Notes: generated from the sequence alone by a model not told the origin. Counted from the stretch's first letter, positions 20,906 through 33,329 are shown. The stretch: 64,000 nucleotides of DNA from Piliocolobus tephrosceles (GCF_002776525.5 NC_045436.1:100129696-100193695); one strand, 5' to 3'. Numbers and translations are program-made.

Positions 20906-23689
20906 ATATTGATCATTCAATAAAATCAGACTCACACAGCTCACTGACCCTTTGCCTTTGTGGCTACTCCCTTTGTCTCTGTAGCTATATTTGCCTCTCC
21001 TTCCACTTGCTGCAGCCTCTCCCTTTCCTTGCTGTCCATAGAGCTGAAAGATTCCTCAACTTATAACACGGAAGACACAAGGCCCTCATTTTTCTCTGGT
21101 ATACATAGGCATCCAAAAGGATTATTGCTAATTTGGCCTGAAATTGTATTTTTATAATTCAATATTGGACAATTATGACTTAAAGGGGCTAGCTCTGTAG
21201 AACAATACATTTAGCTGATTAGTAAAATCAGGTGACAAGATATCCAGTGAACACATTCTGGGAGGAGGCACTGTCTTTGTTGTTATAAGCATTACACAAA
21301 AGCCAACATGATATCGCCAAAATTAGAAATAAGAAATACCTCTCAAATACACATTCAGCAGTAGATAACCACAATGCTCAATTTACAAACTTAAGATTAA
21401 ATAAGGGTAGAGAGGCTGGGTTACTCAAAAAAGATTCAGTTGACACTGTAGGAGAATGCTACCAAATCTAGTAAGTGAAATAAACATTTTACTTTTTGAT
21501 AAAGTGTTCTCCACATTGTGTGCTATTCTTAAGAAATGACATGCTGTATTTTACACAGTTCTAATAAACTTTCAAAGCAATTTTCAGAAAGTAACAAACT
21601 GAGAAAAGATTGTATATAAGATGGAAGTTTGCTTATTTATTACTTTGGTGAAAGCAAGGACAGCTACTGTATTTCCCCAATAGAATTATCATCAGCACTG
21701 TATCATTACAATGTCATGACACCCTAGCCAAACAGCCTCTTTTTATTTACTTTATAGTGAAAGCAAGAAAATCATGAATAACTTGTTAATGTATCAACGA
21801 CTGATTAGCTACCTAGTATTCAGGAAAACAATTATGAATATCAGCCTCTGCTGGAATAAAATGTTTGTTTCAAATTTATTTCTTCAATATAAAATCAATG
21901 TAATGAATTACATGCCTTACATAGACAAATGTCAGAAAATCAAAGTGGTTTCAATATGTTATTTTCACTAGAACAATGATTTGAACAAACACTCCATATT
22001 TTGAACGTTTCTGCTAGGTAAGTATCCAAACTTTGAATGTCTGCAACTGTTTACATGAGATTTAAGGACACCTTACAACAATAGAATACAATTGATGTCC
22101 TGGGCATTTCTAGCTCTCTCTGATACTATACCATAATAACAGTCATAATGACATTTTGCTATATATTGCCAATATGTCAGACACTGGACACTGCTATTAA
22201 GGGCCAGGTTGAGATCTCATTAAGCTTTTAGGAGGACCTTGGTATTCATTTTATGATACTTAGGGCAGAAATTTAATTTTTGGTGTTTTTATCTGATTCT
22301 CTTTCATCAGCAAAATAAATATGCAGTTGATTTGTTAAAGAAAAAAACTATTTTAATTGGCATTGCATGGTTTCTTTAAACAATAAATGGATTTGAATGC
22401 AGACTAAATATACAGGTCATAGTTTGCATCATTTGAATGGCTATCATTTCATGGTAGACATAGAAAAAAGATCTCTTTTGCTACTACAGACAGTGTCTAC
22501 CCTAAGGTATTGAGTTACCACGCAATGATGCATATTTCCAAGGCTTTCAGCTTTACTAAACATCTGCTTTTCACAACCACATTTTAAAGGGAAAATCTAA
22601 GAGACAGAAAAAACATACAAAATCCCCAGGACAGGAAAAAATGTCCTTCTCATCTCTTCCATAAACCAGCCCCAGATTCCAAATTGAAACCACTGATCAC
22701 GTGAAAACATTCTAAATATTGCTTTGTACTAGTCTCTTTTGTGAAGCATAACTCAGGGGTGAAGGTGAGTGTGGTTTTGAGAACATTTTGCAACAATCAG
22801 TGTTTCCAAAACAGAACAGAGGGTGGCCAAAGGGATCAGACAAACAAAACTCTTCTCCCTCTCTTCAAGGAACAAGCAAATCTGCTTTTTGTCTCCAATG
22901 TACACATTGAGTTCTCAGGCTCCTGCAATGTATGGTGGTAGAGGAAATGGAGTCACCCAGACAGAAAAGTCTGCAGACAAAACACTAGCTGTCAATGGAG
23001 TGAGAGATGCCACAGCCAGCCTACTCTTCCTCAGAGGAAACAAAAATGGCTCATTTAGCAAAAGTCAAGTCACTTGCCCCCTCTCTTTTTCACAGGTTAT
23101 GAAAATACTTTCCTGAAAAGTGGGGTACACTTCCTAATCCATGCTGTGAGTGATTCTCGTAGATGTCAGATCTTAACATAAGTCTCTTTGAGGAGGATGT
23201 AACAAGAACCCTGCCTGGTTTATCAGATATATCTTTGTGAAAATATTTCCTCTGCCTTCAAAGTTCTTGAGTAACCTATACTAAAAAATTTATCATGTTT
23301 TATATGTACTAGAGATTTCATTGAACAATACAAAGTCTTATTTTTAGTGATTTGAAACAGACACATTCAATATAAAATCAGAGTAACATCCTATTACATG
23401 TTTACTTCATATTTGATTAGAAATATAATTATACTTAAATGTAATGCTGTAACAGTTATATAGTTATATCCGTTGTAGGATAATGATCCCAAAACAAAAT
23501 GATAAAGAGTTATGGAAATACAGGATAATTTTTAACCTAAAAATAGTTTGGTGGCCTTCAATTTCAGATTCTGCAATTTACCAGAAGAGGGAAAAGATGT
23601 TTCCTAAGGGTCTCAGGGATTCCTTCTATGTCATCAATATCCCCTTTTCTACAGGGACATTTCAATGAATATGCAAACATGTTCAAGAA
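20906..23689. other. 2.8 kb of unassigned DNA
   Basis: No Alu, L1, LTR, MIR or L2 that I can support. It is mostly AT-rich; 22700-23170 is more balanced in composition and carries overlapping frames of 66 and 97 codons (22741-22941, 22823-23116) without any recognisable protein pattern. It could hold non-coding regulatory sequence, but nothing in it shows this. Confidence 0.45.
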
Positions 23690-23940
23690 CCTTCCCACTA
23701 TTTAAAAAATAATGACATCCTCAGCCCTTATATTTCCCATTAAGTACCACCATATTCATATACTACCTTCAGAGCAAAACCCACAGAGAGAGTTATCTAT
23801 AGAGTTTGTCATTACTTTCTCATCTCAAAAATCCTTCCTCCAGCCACTGCACTCAGACATCCATTTCCTACCATGCTGTGAAGGCTGCTGTTGCCATATT
23901 CTCAATGATCTTCACGTTGCCATCACCTAGTTTTGATCTA
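23690..23940 (+). mobile_element. L2 LINE fragment (ORF2)
   Basis: 'CAGAGCAAAACCCACAGAGAGAGTT', 'CTTCCTCCAGCCACTGCA' and 'CAATGATCTTCACGTTGCCA' follow L2 ORF2 in order, ending at the 'AATGACCTCC' landmark. No intact frame. Confidence 0.68.
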
Positions 23941-24339
23941 TGATCTATGTAAGGGAAAATTGGATATTCTTTAAATATCAAAAAGATTGTAAGCATCTTT
24001 TTCATTAATGTACTTAGCCAGGTATTTGTGTGATAAAATTAATTTAAAAATTTATAAGGGGCTTACTATTTATTGAACACTGTCAGACTCCAAAAGAATA
24101 CTAAAAATCATTTTCCCAAATAAGATTTCTTTCTACTTAAAAATAAAATATGGACAAAAATGAATAATATATGCATGCTCAAGAGAATAAAGAACTAAAG
24201 GGAAGTACAGAGGAAGCCAAGTAGCTTAGGAAATCTTTCTGAAGTAGTTAAATCTTAAGCCAGGGTTAGAAGAAGATAGTCAAAGGGGAATAAATAAACT
24301 TCTTTACTAAACATCTGGCATTAAATTCCAAATACCATA
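23941..24339. other. Unassigned DNA
   Basis: AT-rich, nothing recognised. Confidence 0.4.
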
Positions 24340-24545
24340 CTATGATATTTTCATTCCATTAACTCCTATATTTTCTTCAAGACTCAGCTTATGCAGAGAC
24401 AATCTCTTTTGTCAGTTCTTCCCTGTCCCATACCTGAAGGATTCTATATTGTTCCACTTTGTACAAGGCATTATATTCATCAAATAATGAATCTGTCTGT
24501 CCCACGGGACTGTGAGGACTTCTTCCTCTTTCTACCTACAGTGAT
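24340..24545 (+). mobile_element. L2 LINE fragment (3' UTR)
   Basis: 'TTCAAGACTCAGCTTATGCA', 'TCTTCCCTGTCCCATACC' and 'TCTGTCTGTCCCACGGGACTG' follow the L2 3' part. Confidence 0.62.
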
Positions 24546-24705
24546 TACTTAGTGGAAACTGATGTTTAGCAACTCTCCAGCAATTTGTTTCTGTATGACT
24601 CGATGCATACAACAACCCTGAGAAGAAAGTACTGTCATTATTTATATTATGGAAGAGAAAACAGAGCATCCTAGAAATTAGAGTATCTCTAACCATTAAG
24701 AAGCA

Positions 24706-24780
24706 AAACAACAACAACAACAACAACAACAAAACATACAGACACAAAAACAAAGATACAAAACAACAACAACAACAACA
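24706..24780. repeat. (CAA)n microsatellite
   Basis: Two CAA/ACA runs of about eight and six units, separated by a degenerate A-rich stretch, leading directly into the Alu monomer. Confidence 0.9.
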
Positions 24781-24955
24781 AAATAGCTGGGCATGGTGGT
24801 GCATACCTATAGTACTAGCTACTCTAGAGACTGAGGTGGGAGGACTGCTTGAGGCCAGGAGTTGGAGACTGCTGTGAGCTATGATCACACAAATGTACTC
24901 CAGGCTGGGTGACAGAGTGAGACCCCATCTCTAAAAATAAAAAATAAAAATATAA
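24781..24955 (+). mobile_element. Alu right-monomer (FRAM-like or 5'-truncated AluJ)
   Basis: It begins at TAGCTGGGCATGGTGG and runs through 'CTGTGAGCTATGATCAC' to an A-rich tail. The left arm is missing and the CAA repeat sits where the middle A-rich linker would be. Confidence 0.85.
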
Positions 24956-25184
24956 GCAGAGCTCAAACTCTCCAGACCTTAGGAAATGAAGCCCATGCCT
25001 GTTATACTATCCTATGTTGTCTTCTCAGCAAGTATTGCTGGAAAATAGCAGGTAACTGATTCCAGGGATATAGGCAGGAATTTGTAAATGACGTGAGAAA
25101 CAGAAAACAGATTGGCTTATTTAAAGCACGACAACCCTACTGAGAAATAATGGAAATTATTGCGTCTTCTCACATTTTACCATA

Positions 25185-25400
25185 AGTGTTCTCTTTCTCT
25201 TCTCTCTCTCTGCCTGTTTTCTGGGTGACTTCAATGACCTCCTTAAATTTAATTGTCATCTGCATACTGATGATTTCAAAATACATATCTCTAGTCTAGA
25301 TTGCCCTTGTGACGCTCTGAACCATATATTCATCTGCCTACTAGACATCTCTCTTAATGTTCCTACAGGCCACTTAACCTGACAGAGAAGCTTAAAGCTC
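25185..25400 (+). mobile_element. L2 LINE fragment (ORF2 end)
   Basis: 'CTGATGATTTCAAAATACAT' and 'CATCTGCCTACTAGACATCT' match 'GCTGATGACTCCCAAATTTA ... CTGCCTACTGGACATCTCC' of L2. A young Alu interrupts just beyond its right end. Confidence 0.72.
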
Positions 25401-25415
25401 TCCATATATTTTTTA

Positions 25416-25725
25416 TTTTTATTTATTTATTTATTTATTTTTTGAGACGGAGTCTCGCTCTGTCGCCCAGGCTGGAGTGCAGTGGCCGGATCTCAGCTCA
25501 TTGCAAGCTCCGCCTCCCGGGTTTACGCCATTCTCCTGCCTCAGCCTCCCAAGTAGCTGGGACTACAAGCGCCCGCCACCTCGCCCGGCTAGTTTTTTGT
25601 ATTTTTTAGTAGAGACGGGGTTTCACCGTGTTAGCCAGGATGGTCTCGATCTCCTGACCTCGTGATCCGCCCGTCTCGGCCTCCCAAAGTGCTGGGATTA
25701 CAGGCTTGAGCCACTGCTCCCGGCC
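25416..25725 (-). mobile_element. AluY, AluYRa-like (Old World monkey type)
   Basis: Antisense, full length, ending CCGGCC. A perfect 13-bp target duplication, CATATATTTTTTA, lies at 25403-25415 and 25727-25739. It carries GGCCGGATCTCAGCTCA, GCCCGGCTAGTTTTTTGTA and GGCTTGAGCCAC, which differ from the human AluY consensus. Many CpGs survive, so it is young. Its T-rich head is a degenerate TTTA run. Confidence 0.95.
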
Positions 25726-25739
25726 TCATATATTTTTTA

Positions 25740-26050
25740 AATTGTCACATTTTAAGAATCAGACTGTATCAGTGTATCACTGAGGAAATTACTGGGATGG
25801 ATGATAGAAGTTATGGGAATCAGTTTTGCTTCTATTAATATACAATGAGACACTTAATATGGCAAAAAAAAATCCCACCCTAATTATCCTCTCGCTGAAC
25901 TTTCAGGACATCTCATGCTCAGCTATGTTGTCTAATCACATCCTATTACTTGTTTTCCCTGACCATGCCCCATACTTTTATCCTTTGATGTTCCTGCCAT
26001 GTTGTCTACACAGATAATACACCTGCTCATCCTCATGCTGTCAAAGTCCA
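25740..26050 (+). mobile_element. Possible continuation of L2
   Basis: After the Alu, 'CTCGCTGAACTTTCAGGACA' and 'TCCTGCCATGTTGTCTACAC' loosely resemble L2 downstream of the 25185-25400 fragment. Weak. Confidence 0.35.
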
Positions 26051-26530
26051 GCCAGGAAAACAGAACCTACAATGGGTATTGCAATACAAGACTGTAATAT
26101 AGAGATTGGCTCACACATGCTCTGAAGTCCAAAAAAAAAAAAAAAAAAAAAAAAAAAAGCCAAAAGGTACGAAAACTCAAAACGGATAACTGCAGGAAAC
26201 AGTTCTACTAGGACTAAGGGAATTAAATGATGGAGATTGAGAATACAGACCCTGGGAGTTTGAGGTAGGGGCTCATAGAGTTCATGATCAGGCCTTTGAA
26301 AAGAGGATGACACCTGGCGGCTGGGAACCCCGGGAGCTGAGAGGGTGGACCCTGTGCAGGTAGAGGACATATCTAAGAGAAGCAGGTATCACTCAGCCAC
26401 TGCTAGTACCTCTGAAGGAGCATAATGTGATTGGTGCTCAAGTCCAGAAAGAAACAGGAGGTTGCAATGTATGCTTACTTGGCTTGTGTTTCAAACAGAG
26501 GTCTGTCTGAAACCAGTGCCTGACGCTCAT
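26051..26530. other. Unassigned, possibly LTR-like, with an A28 run
   Basis: The A28 run is at 26131-26158. 'GTCCAGCCAGGAAAACAGAA' and 'GATTGGCTCACACATGCTC' hint at an old LTR-type repeat read through the A run, but I cannot place it. Relatively GC-rich at 26270-26350. Confidence 0.35.
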
Positions 26531-29500
26531 CCTTACACAGCACCACATTTCCAAGTCCTTGTTTTTCTTATTTGCATTTTATTCTGCACAGTTGCCAAAA
26601 TACCCTCCCCAATAACAAAACCGTAATTATATTGTGCCCTTTCCTAAATCTCTATAATCATTTCCTGTAGACTAAAGTTTTAAATATGTACTCCTCTCCC
26701 TTGTGTCAATGGCATTCTAGAATTTTCTTGCTTTTCTTCACTGCTTCCCTAAATGCCTTCTTTGCCCCCATTGAACCCCATTCTTCCTTGGAAATGCAGC
26801 AGATTTTATTTTTATCTTCAACATCTTATAGACCACAAATCTCAGCCTCGTATTATCCCTGAGTTTATTTTCAAAAAATAACGATACATACATGCAAAAA
26901 CCACCTTGTCTTTAATTTCATAGCAGCCACAACCAGCATGAATGAAATGGCTGCTGCACAATTAAAATTACCGAGTGTTAAGGAAAATTAAGAAGCCTAA
27001 TTTTAGCCAGTTAAAACTTAAGTGACAACTTAATATGTAACTAAGACTGAAAGAATTTAATACTGTCAATGTAAAATTTTTACACCTTTTCTGATTTTCA
27101 CGTACATGGTAGACTGGTTAAAAGGATAAGTTCTAAATTTTCAGCAATTCAACAACTAAGATTCTGATTTGGGGCCTCATGCAGACACACTCAGCGGAAG
27201 AAGAGTTAACCACATGTGAGTTGCAGCATTTCAGAAAATTCTAAAGCAATATTTTTCCTTTTTTGCTCTTTGAGTTGCAAAACTAGCTTTCAACAGGAAA
27301 AGAAAATTTGCTACTTACCCTTGGAAGGTGTCTTTTCTATGTGTGAAAATACTAAGGCGAAGATGTCAAATATTTCACATTTGCTTGAGCCTGTGAAATC
27401 TAAAGAGATGTGAGATTTTCTTGTTATTCAGATGACTCAGATTGGAGGTATAGGAGCTTCACCTGCCCATGTAGATCTCCTGGAGCTGCCCTATCATTTT
27501 ATTTTTAAAAGACAACTATTAAAGATTTTGCTCTTCTCTTTAAGATATAAAATTACTATTATTTCCCTTTATGTAGAAAAAAATAAAAGTCATCCTGGAA
27601 CTATGAATTTGTGACAAAAACAGCAAATCTTATAAGATATTTAATTGCTTAGAGCACTTAAAATCTGATTTCTTTGTATCAGTTCCAGACCAACTTCTGC
27701 ACAACGAGTCTCTAAACACAAGTACTCTGTTTTTTTGGCTAGGAATTTGCCTACATATTCAAATTATGTCAACCTATAATTCATTCAACTCCACATTCAT
27801 TCCTTCACTCATTTAACCTATCATCAGTGCTTACCTGCCACCTGCTCTATATTAATGCATAATCCCTTGTGTTATTTCTGGAACTCTTCCAACAGTTATG
27901 GGTCACGGTGACAGTACACCACTCCATACACAGGCTGAGCCACAGTACACCACTCCATACACAGGCTGAGCACTTGTTCACAGTGATGAGCTACATATGT
28001 TGGCCAATACTGTCACAATTTGATGCTTCGGTTCCTCCTGTACCCTTGAGGAGATGGCATCTGGTCCAAATTTTGGGTCCCCTTGAACATCCATGATAGG
28101 TAACTGTCATCTAGATAGCAAAGACACTTGACCAGTCAATTAAGTATTCCAAAATCTAAGAAGTTTATGTAGGTGAGGATAATTAGTCGCAAAAATAAAC
28201 TCAGTATAATAAGCCTTAGGAAGTGGAATGTAGCCAGGATCTCATCTAATAAAAATAAATTAAGTTGAATTTTAAATTTTTAGAAGTTCAAAACAATCAT
28301 TTACATAAAACTTTACTCGAGTTTGGGATTATGTTTTAGTAATGTCTATAAAAGCAATGTTGACTTCCCATTGTATTGAAACTTTTTCACTTTGAAGAAA
28401 TTGGGTATTTAAAACACTAAGTAAGTAGCTCTCAATTTTCTAAGCCAGCTTATGCCTTCCCCACAGTCATAGTCAAAATGTATTCCTTCTCTGAGGACAA
28501 GTGGAGCTTCCACCTTGGGAACATTCACCTCTCCTTCCCTGCAGTCACTTGTTTTACCATAAGATATAGTAAACTTAACATTTTTTTTTTTTTAGATCTT
28601 CATGGTAACAGTACTATTGTTTGTTTATTATTTACAAAGAGAGAAAGGCATATTTTATTTTCCTTTTTGAAATTTATTCTTATTCTACATGTGATTATTT
28701 TAGACATACGTTCAAAACACTTAAATAAAGCTAAATTACAAAAACAGAAAGGGGTATATACTTTCCTAACCTTCTAAACAAGATCTTTTGTATATGAATA
28801 ATAAGTTTGAGTACAAGTTTCAAGATGTTTATTTTTATGTGTCCTACCATTGAGAGATTGTATAACATACAAAATAAATACTGACAATGAGAACTGTCAA
28901 TGTTTTTTGGAGTTTGAATCAGATGTTTTAGTCATGGTGTAGATGCCTGTTTTGTGTTATAAATTTGTTCTTTTAGAATAAATTTAATACTTTAAATAAT
29001 TAAAATATGTTTAATATGAGAACTAATTTGGACATATAGAGCTTGACTTAAAAGCAGAATGCCTATACAGATATTAATAGTGCTACTTCGTAAGTGACAA
29101 TTCTGGATTTTTGATGGAAAAATATAAAATAAGCTCCTTTGTGTCCATCTTAAATAGTCAAAATCAAATAATATAAAATATTTTAGATTAATTAAAACAA
29201 ATTATATTTGGAATTATAATTCCCAAATTATATACCATAGCATAAAATATTTAACATATAGAGTAAATAACATCAACTTGGGAAAAGAAATAGACTAAAA
29301 GATGGGACAATAAGAAGAAAACAGCTATTAGTCTAATTTGTAATATAAGATGCAAAAGCTTTATACCTGGAAATTACAATAACATCAAGTTAAGAATCAA
29401 TTCCTTATCCAACTGAACATACTGACAGGAAAAACGAAGTAAGCAATTAGTTGAATATGAGAAACAGAAATAACGAAAGTACTGTTTTAAGTAACTATCA

Positions 29501-29769
29501 GACAATGTCAAACTGAATATAGGACCTGTCACTTCTCTTGTTTCAAAAAGAGTTTTAGGAGAAGAAGGTCAAAATAAAAAATATTTTTCTCCTGTTATCA
29601 CTATGCATAAATATTTGACAACCTGGTCTTATCAAAGGATGAGAGAAGTGTACTTGATTTCACTGGTGTTAGATTAGATTACAACAGGAAAACAGTTCAA
29701 GTTTTGGCTGTTGGATTCAACAGCCATATTCCTACACTTATTCACAAATGTTAAAAAGGTCATTTGAAA
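26531..29769. other. 3.2 kb of mostly unassigned AT-rich DNA
   Basis: No gene or clear mobile element. It contains a 31-bp perfect tandem duplication at 27911-27971, a T14 run near 28581 and long AT-rich stretches at 28950-29300. Confidence 0.45.
27911..27971. repeat. 31-bp perfect tandem duplication
   Basis: ACAGTACACCACTCCATACA plus the following CAGGCTGAGC occurs at 27911-27940 and again at 27942-27971 with no mismatch, one C separating them. Confidence 0.95.
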
Positions 29770-29945
29770 ATGATCAATAATAATTACAAGAGCTGATTAT
29801 TTATTATGTTATGCATTTAGATCATCACTTTGAATGTGTTATTACAGATTTAATATCAAAAGCAGAAGTAGGTAATATTATGCCTATTTTTCAGATAAGA
29901 AAACTGAGGTATCAACAGTTTCTCAAGTTTGGATGTGACATATAA
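29770..29945 (-). mobile_element. MIR SINE
   Basis: 'GCCTATTTTTCAGATAAGAAAACTGAGG' around 29881-29910 is the reverse MIR core; 'TTTAGATCATCACTTTGAATG' precedes it in consensus order. Confidence 0.65.
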
Positions 29946-30017
29946 TTAAGAAGCCTTCCAAATTCACATGTGAATTAGAAGATCTTATTCTGTTTTGACT
30001 TTAGAAATTTGAGTTCA

Positions 30018-30312
30018 GGCTGGGCGCGGTGGCTCATGCCTGTAATCCCAGCACTTTGGGAGGCTGAGACGGGCAGATGTCCTGAGGTCAGGAGTTCAAG
30101 ACCAGCCTGGCCAACATGACAAAACCCCATCTCTACTAAAAATACAAAAATTAGCCAGGCGTGGTGGCATGCACCTGTAATCCCAGCTACCCAGGAGGCT
30201 AAGGCAGGAGAATTGCTGGAACCTGGGGCAGATGCTGCAGTAAGCTGATATTGTGCCACTGCATTCCAGCCTGGGTAACAGAGCAAGACTTCGACTCAAA
30301 AAAAAAAAAAAG
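30018..30312 (+). mobile_element. AluS SINE
   Basis: Full length, from GGCTGGGCGCGGTGGCTCAT to an A-rich tail. AGAAATTTGAGTT at 30003-30015 and AGAAATTTGGGTT at 30311-30323 form a 13-bp target duplication with one mismatch. Reverse frames of 103, 78 and 67 codons across it are antisense-Alu frames. Confidence 0.95.
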
Positions 30313-30412
30313 AAATTTGGGTTTATACCCAATCACAGTAAGATAATATAGGCCTTTTTGGTAATTAATGAGGAAGACACACTTCTGGTAATCATGCAAC
30401 AAATTTTTTATC

Positions 30413-30720
30413 TCTTTTTTTTCTTTTTTTCTTCTTTTTTAGATAGAGTCTTGCTCTGTCATCAGACTGGAGTGCAATGGTGCAATCTTGGCTCACTGAG
30501 ACCTCCAACTCCCGGATTCAAGTGATTCTCCTGCCTCAGCCTCGCGAGTAGCTGGGACTATAGGCACGCATGCCACCACACTCAGCTAATTTTTGTATTT
30601 TTAGTAGAGACGGGGTTTCACCATGTTGGCCAGGATGGTCTCGATCTCTTGACCTTGTGATCCACCTGCCTCAGTCTCCCAAAGTGCTGGGATTACAAGT
30701 GTGAGCCACCGCACCCAGCC
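30413..30720 (-). mobile_element. AluS/Y-type SINE
   Basis: Antisense, with a T/C-rich head, 'GGAGTGCAATGGTGCAATC', 'CTCGATCTCTTGACCTTGTG' and a terminal CCGCACCCAGCC. Full length. Only 100 bp from the plus-strand Alu at 30018-30312, so the two could pair in RNA. Confidence 0.94.
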
Positions 30721-30734
30721 TAACTTTTCAGTAA

Positions 30735-30975
30735 TGATATTAGCCAGCATTTATTAAGTGCTCACTCTGTACCAGCCACTCTTCCAAGTGCTTTACATAT
30801 ATTCACTCTTTTAATATATGACCACCCTGTAAGGTAAGTCATTATTTCTCCATCATACTGATGGAGAAACAGAGAAAGAAAGCCACATGGTCATATGGCT
30901 CATCAGTGGGAGAGCCAAGATGCAAATCCAGGCATTCCGGTGCCAGAGTCTGCCTTCTTAACCACGACATAAGGC
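30735..30975 (-). mobile_element. MIR SINE, nearly full length
   Basis: 'TTTATTAAGTGCTCACTCTG', 'GTAAGGTAAGTCATTATTTC', 'GATGGAGAAACAGAGAAAG' and 'AAATCCAGGCATTCCGGTGC' follow the reverse MIR consensus, ending at 'CTTCTTAACCACGACAT'. Confidence 0.82.
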
Positions 30976-31149
30976 TTCTTTCCCCCATCACATTAATTTA
31001 CCCTAAACAATATTTCCAGAGATCCTACTATTAATATTAAAAAGGACCTGTAGTTAACTCTGTTGAACACACACCACAGAGAGAAATTAATGGAAATAGA
31101 ACTTACTCTGTGCTCCAGGCCCAATGCAGTATTATATGGGCCTAAGTCA
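30976..31149. other. Unassigned spacer
   Basis: Nothing recognised. Confidence 0.4.
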
Positions 31150-31350
31150 AAATTTGTAAGTCATACAATAAGGCTATCTCTTCCAAATCAAATGATTTTA
31201 AGAGCCATCATAATCACAGGCTGTCACACAGCATGCTTTACATAAGTACAGTGCCTTGATCAAAGTCAACATCTGGCAATGTGGATTGGATGCCAGATCT
31301 CTCCAGCTCCCATACTCAGGATTTTTTTCATTGTACTTTGCAAGAAGTGT
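31150..31350 (-). mobile_element. Probable MIR fragment
   Basis: 'CCTTGATCAAAGTCAACATC' then 'GATGCCAGATCTCTCCAGC' and 'CCCATACTCAGG' resemble the tRNA-side half of a reversed MIR. Diverged. Confidence 0.48.
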
Positions 31351-31599
31351 AAGAGGGGTCCCTACATAAATTCATTTAGGGAACTAAAATGTAAACATAA
31401 ATGATAAAATATTTGTATACAGATTCAAGACAACAATGAAAGCTATATCACATTACATTTCCTGAAAGCAAAATGACTAATCCCCACACATGTTCAAGAA
31501 AGTTAATTACATACATACATAAATATTTGTACTTAAAAGGGGAAACTTGCTATTTCTCCTTCTTCTAGATGAATTTTCTGCAGTATTTTTTCCTCACTT
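31351..31599. other. Unassigned DNA
   Basis: Nothing recognised. Confidence 0.4.
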
Positions 31600-31900
31600 C
31601 TTCTACTCATGCCATACCGAACTATTTACTATTTCGTAAATACCCTACATCCTTAAAAATTCTCTGGAATGTCCTTCCCATTGATAAATCCTATTCATGC
31701 TTCACGAGAGTTTATGTGTCACTTCCTCGTGCAGTGTGACCCGAATTGCTCTATCATATTAAGGTGGCAATTATCATATTGTGTAAGAATTATCACTCTG
31801 TATATTTGTCTCTTACTAGATAGATTGTTCCTTACTTCATAAGCAATGTTCCTTTGCTTATTTTCTAATTTTTGTATGTTGATCATAATATCTCTGGCTC
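31600..31900 (+). mobile_element. L2 LINE fragment (3' UTR)
   Basis: 'CTCTGGAATGTCCTTCCCATTG', 'CATGCTTCACGAGAGTTTATG' and 'GTGTCACTTCCTCGTGCAG' then 'AATTATCACTCTGTATATTTG' match the L2 order 'TGGAATGCTCTTCC ... TCCAGGAAGCC ... GCACTTATCAC'. Confidence 0.65.
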
Positions 31901-32032
31901 ACCTTTTCCTGGAATTAAATTATCTATATTATATATTAAGTTATTATAGGTATATCTTTTAGTGTAATAAAAATATTTCAACATATATTTTAAATAACTT
32001 TGCTCATTTGCCTATTTTTGTGTGTTTTTAAA

Positions 32033-32329
32033 TTTATTTTATTTTATTTTATTTTTGAGGCGGAGTCTCACTCTGTCACCCAGGCTGGAGTGCAGTGGTG
32101 TGATCTCAGCTCCCTGCAACCTCCGCCTCCTGGGTTGAAGTTATTCTCCTGCCTCAGCCTCCCGAGTAGCTAGGACTACAGGCGCCGTCACCATGCCCAG
32201 CTAATTTTTATATTTTTAGTAGAGATGGGGTTTCACCATATTAGCCAGGCTGGTTTCAAACTCCTGACCTTGTGTTCCACCCATCTGGGCTTCACAAAGT
32301 GCCGGGATTGTGAGCCACCGTGCCTGGCC
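32033..32329 (-). mobile_element. AluS SINE
   Basis: Antisense, with an ATTTT-repeat head, 'GGAGTGCAGTGGTGTGATC' and a terminal GTGCCTGGCC. The segment 'GGGATTACAGG' has lost several bases in the right end ('GCCGGGATTGTGAGCC'). Confidence 0.94.
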
Positions 32330-33329
32330 GATTTTGTTTATTTTTTACATTCAATACTTAATCCAGTTCTTAGTCTTTTCCTACCACAGATTTCATTTCT
32401 GTTATTTCTACATTTAGTTTCCCAGAAATATTTCTTTATCTCATCCAGCTATCTTTTTTATCTTATTCATTCATTCATCAGTTTTTGTTACACAAGCCTA
32501 TGGAAATAGAGCAGTAATGAAACAATTATTGCCCTCACAAAGCTTGCATTTTTATTTTTCAAATTCTTGCATGGGTTTCTGTTTCATACCTCTGTTATCC
32601 TACTAAGAATACCAAACAGCTCTGCAAGATTGTTTCCTGTTCTCATATTTCAATGTTTTTAGAAATATGACTTTGCTCTGAATGTTCAGATAAACATATA
32701 TCCCTTCTGCAGGTTAATATGCATAGCTCCTAGCTAGACCACTGGCATCGCTCATCTTTTCAACTACTACAACTCTGCTGCCCTGAGTCAAAATCTGCTA
32801 CTTCCTTTTACTGCCTCATTGTTGGACACAAAATAAAGACCAGTATCTAATAGCCTCAAATCTCCAGGTTATACTCCTAAAAGAACACTTCCTAGATCCA
32901 GTATATAAAGGATGATCTCTAGCTCCCTCAGCCTCAATGCTCATCCCGCTCCCTAACTCCTATTCCAGCCTCTTGTCCGGCAGTGTCACTGGATGTAGGA
33001 AGAAAGACACAAATGTGAAGCCCGGGGGTAGGATGGGAAGCAGCACTCTGGCAACCTCAAGAAAGCAGTGCCCACACCTTAAAAGTGTGTTTGTCACTCT
33101 TCTGATTGGTATAATTTTGGTATTTCTGAGCCAGGAGACTACGACAGGGTTTTCAAAAACTATATCAAATTTTCCGTTTTCTGGAAGTACGGGCTCTGCA
33201 TTACCCTGTGCAATCTACTTCCATGAAATTTGTTTTTAATGAAATTTTCAGATTCTTGCTACGGGCTAATTATTAGTTCTAATGTTTATCATGAGTGTTT
33301 TCATCATTATCGGTGTCTTTATAGCTCTT
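32330..33329. other. 1 kb of unassigned DNA
   Basis: No element recognised. At 32930-33210 there is a less AT-rich stretch with a 100-codon plus frame (32937-33239) lacking any known pattern. Confidence 0.45.

Larger units (their letters stand above)
24590..25022 (-). mobile_element. MIR, split by an Alu monomer
   Basis: The left part (24590-24700) has 'ACAACAACCCTGAGAAGAAAG' and 'GGAAGAGAAAACAGAGC'. The right part (24957-25022) has 'GCAGAGCTCAAACTCTCCAG' and 'GCCCATGCCTGTTATACTATC'. Together they match the reverse MIR consensus, continuous apart from the Alu-derived insert. Confidence 0.65.

Noticed and set aside
22741..23116. Overlapping plus-strand frames of 66 and 97 codons in non-repeat DNA
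   Set aside because: No recognisable motif, no convincing splice sites, and such lengths are expected by chance over 64 kb.
26131..26158. A28 run as the tail of a retroposed element
   Set aside because: The sequence on both sides appears to belong to one unassigned old repeat, and no direct repeat flanks the run.
32937..33239. Plus-strand 100-codon frame in a less AT-rich stretch
   Set aside because: No motif, no homology that I recognise, and no flanking promoter or exon structure.
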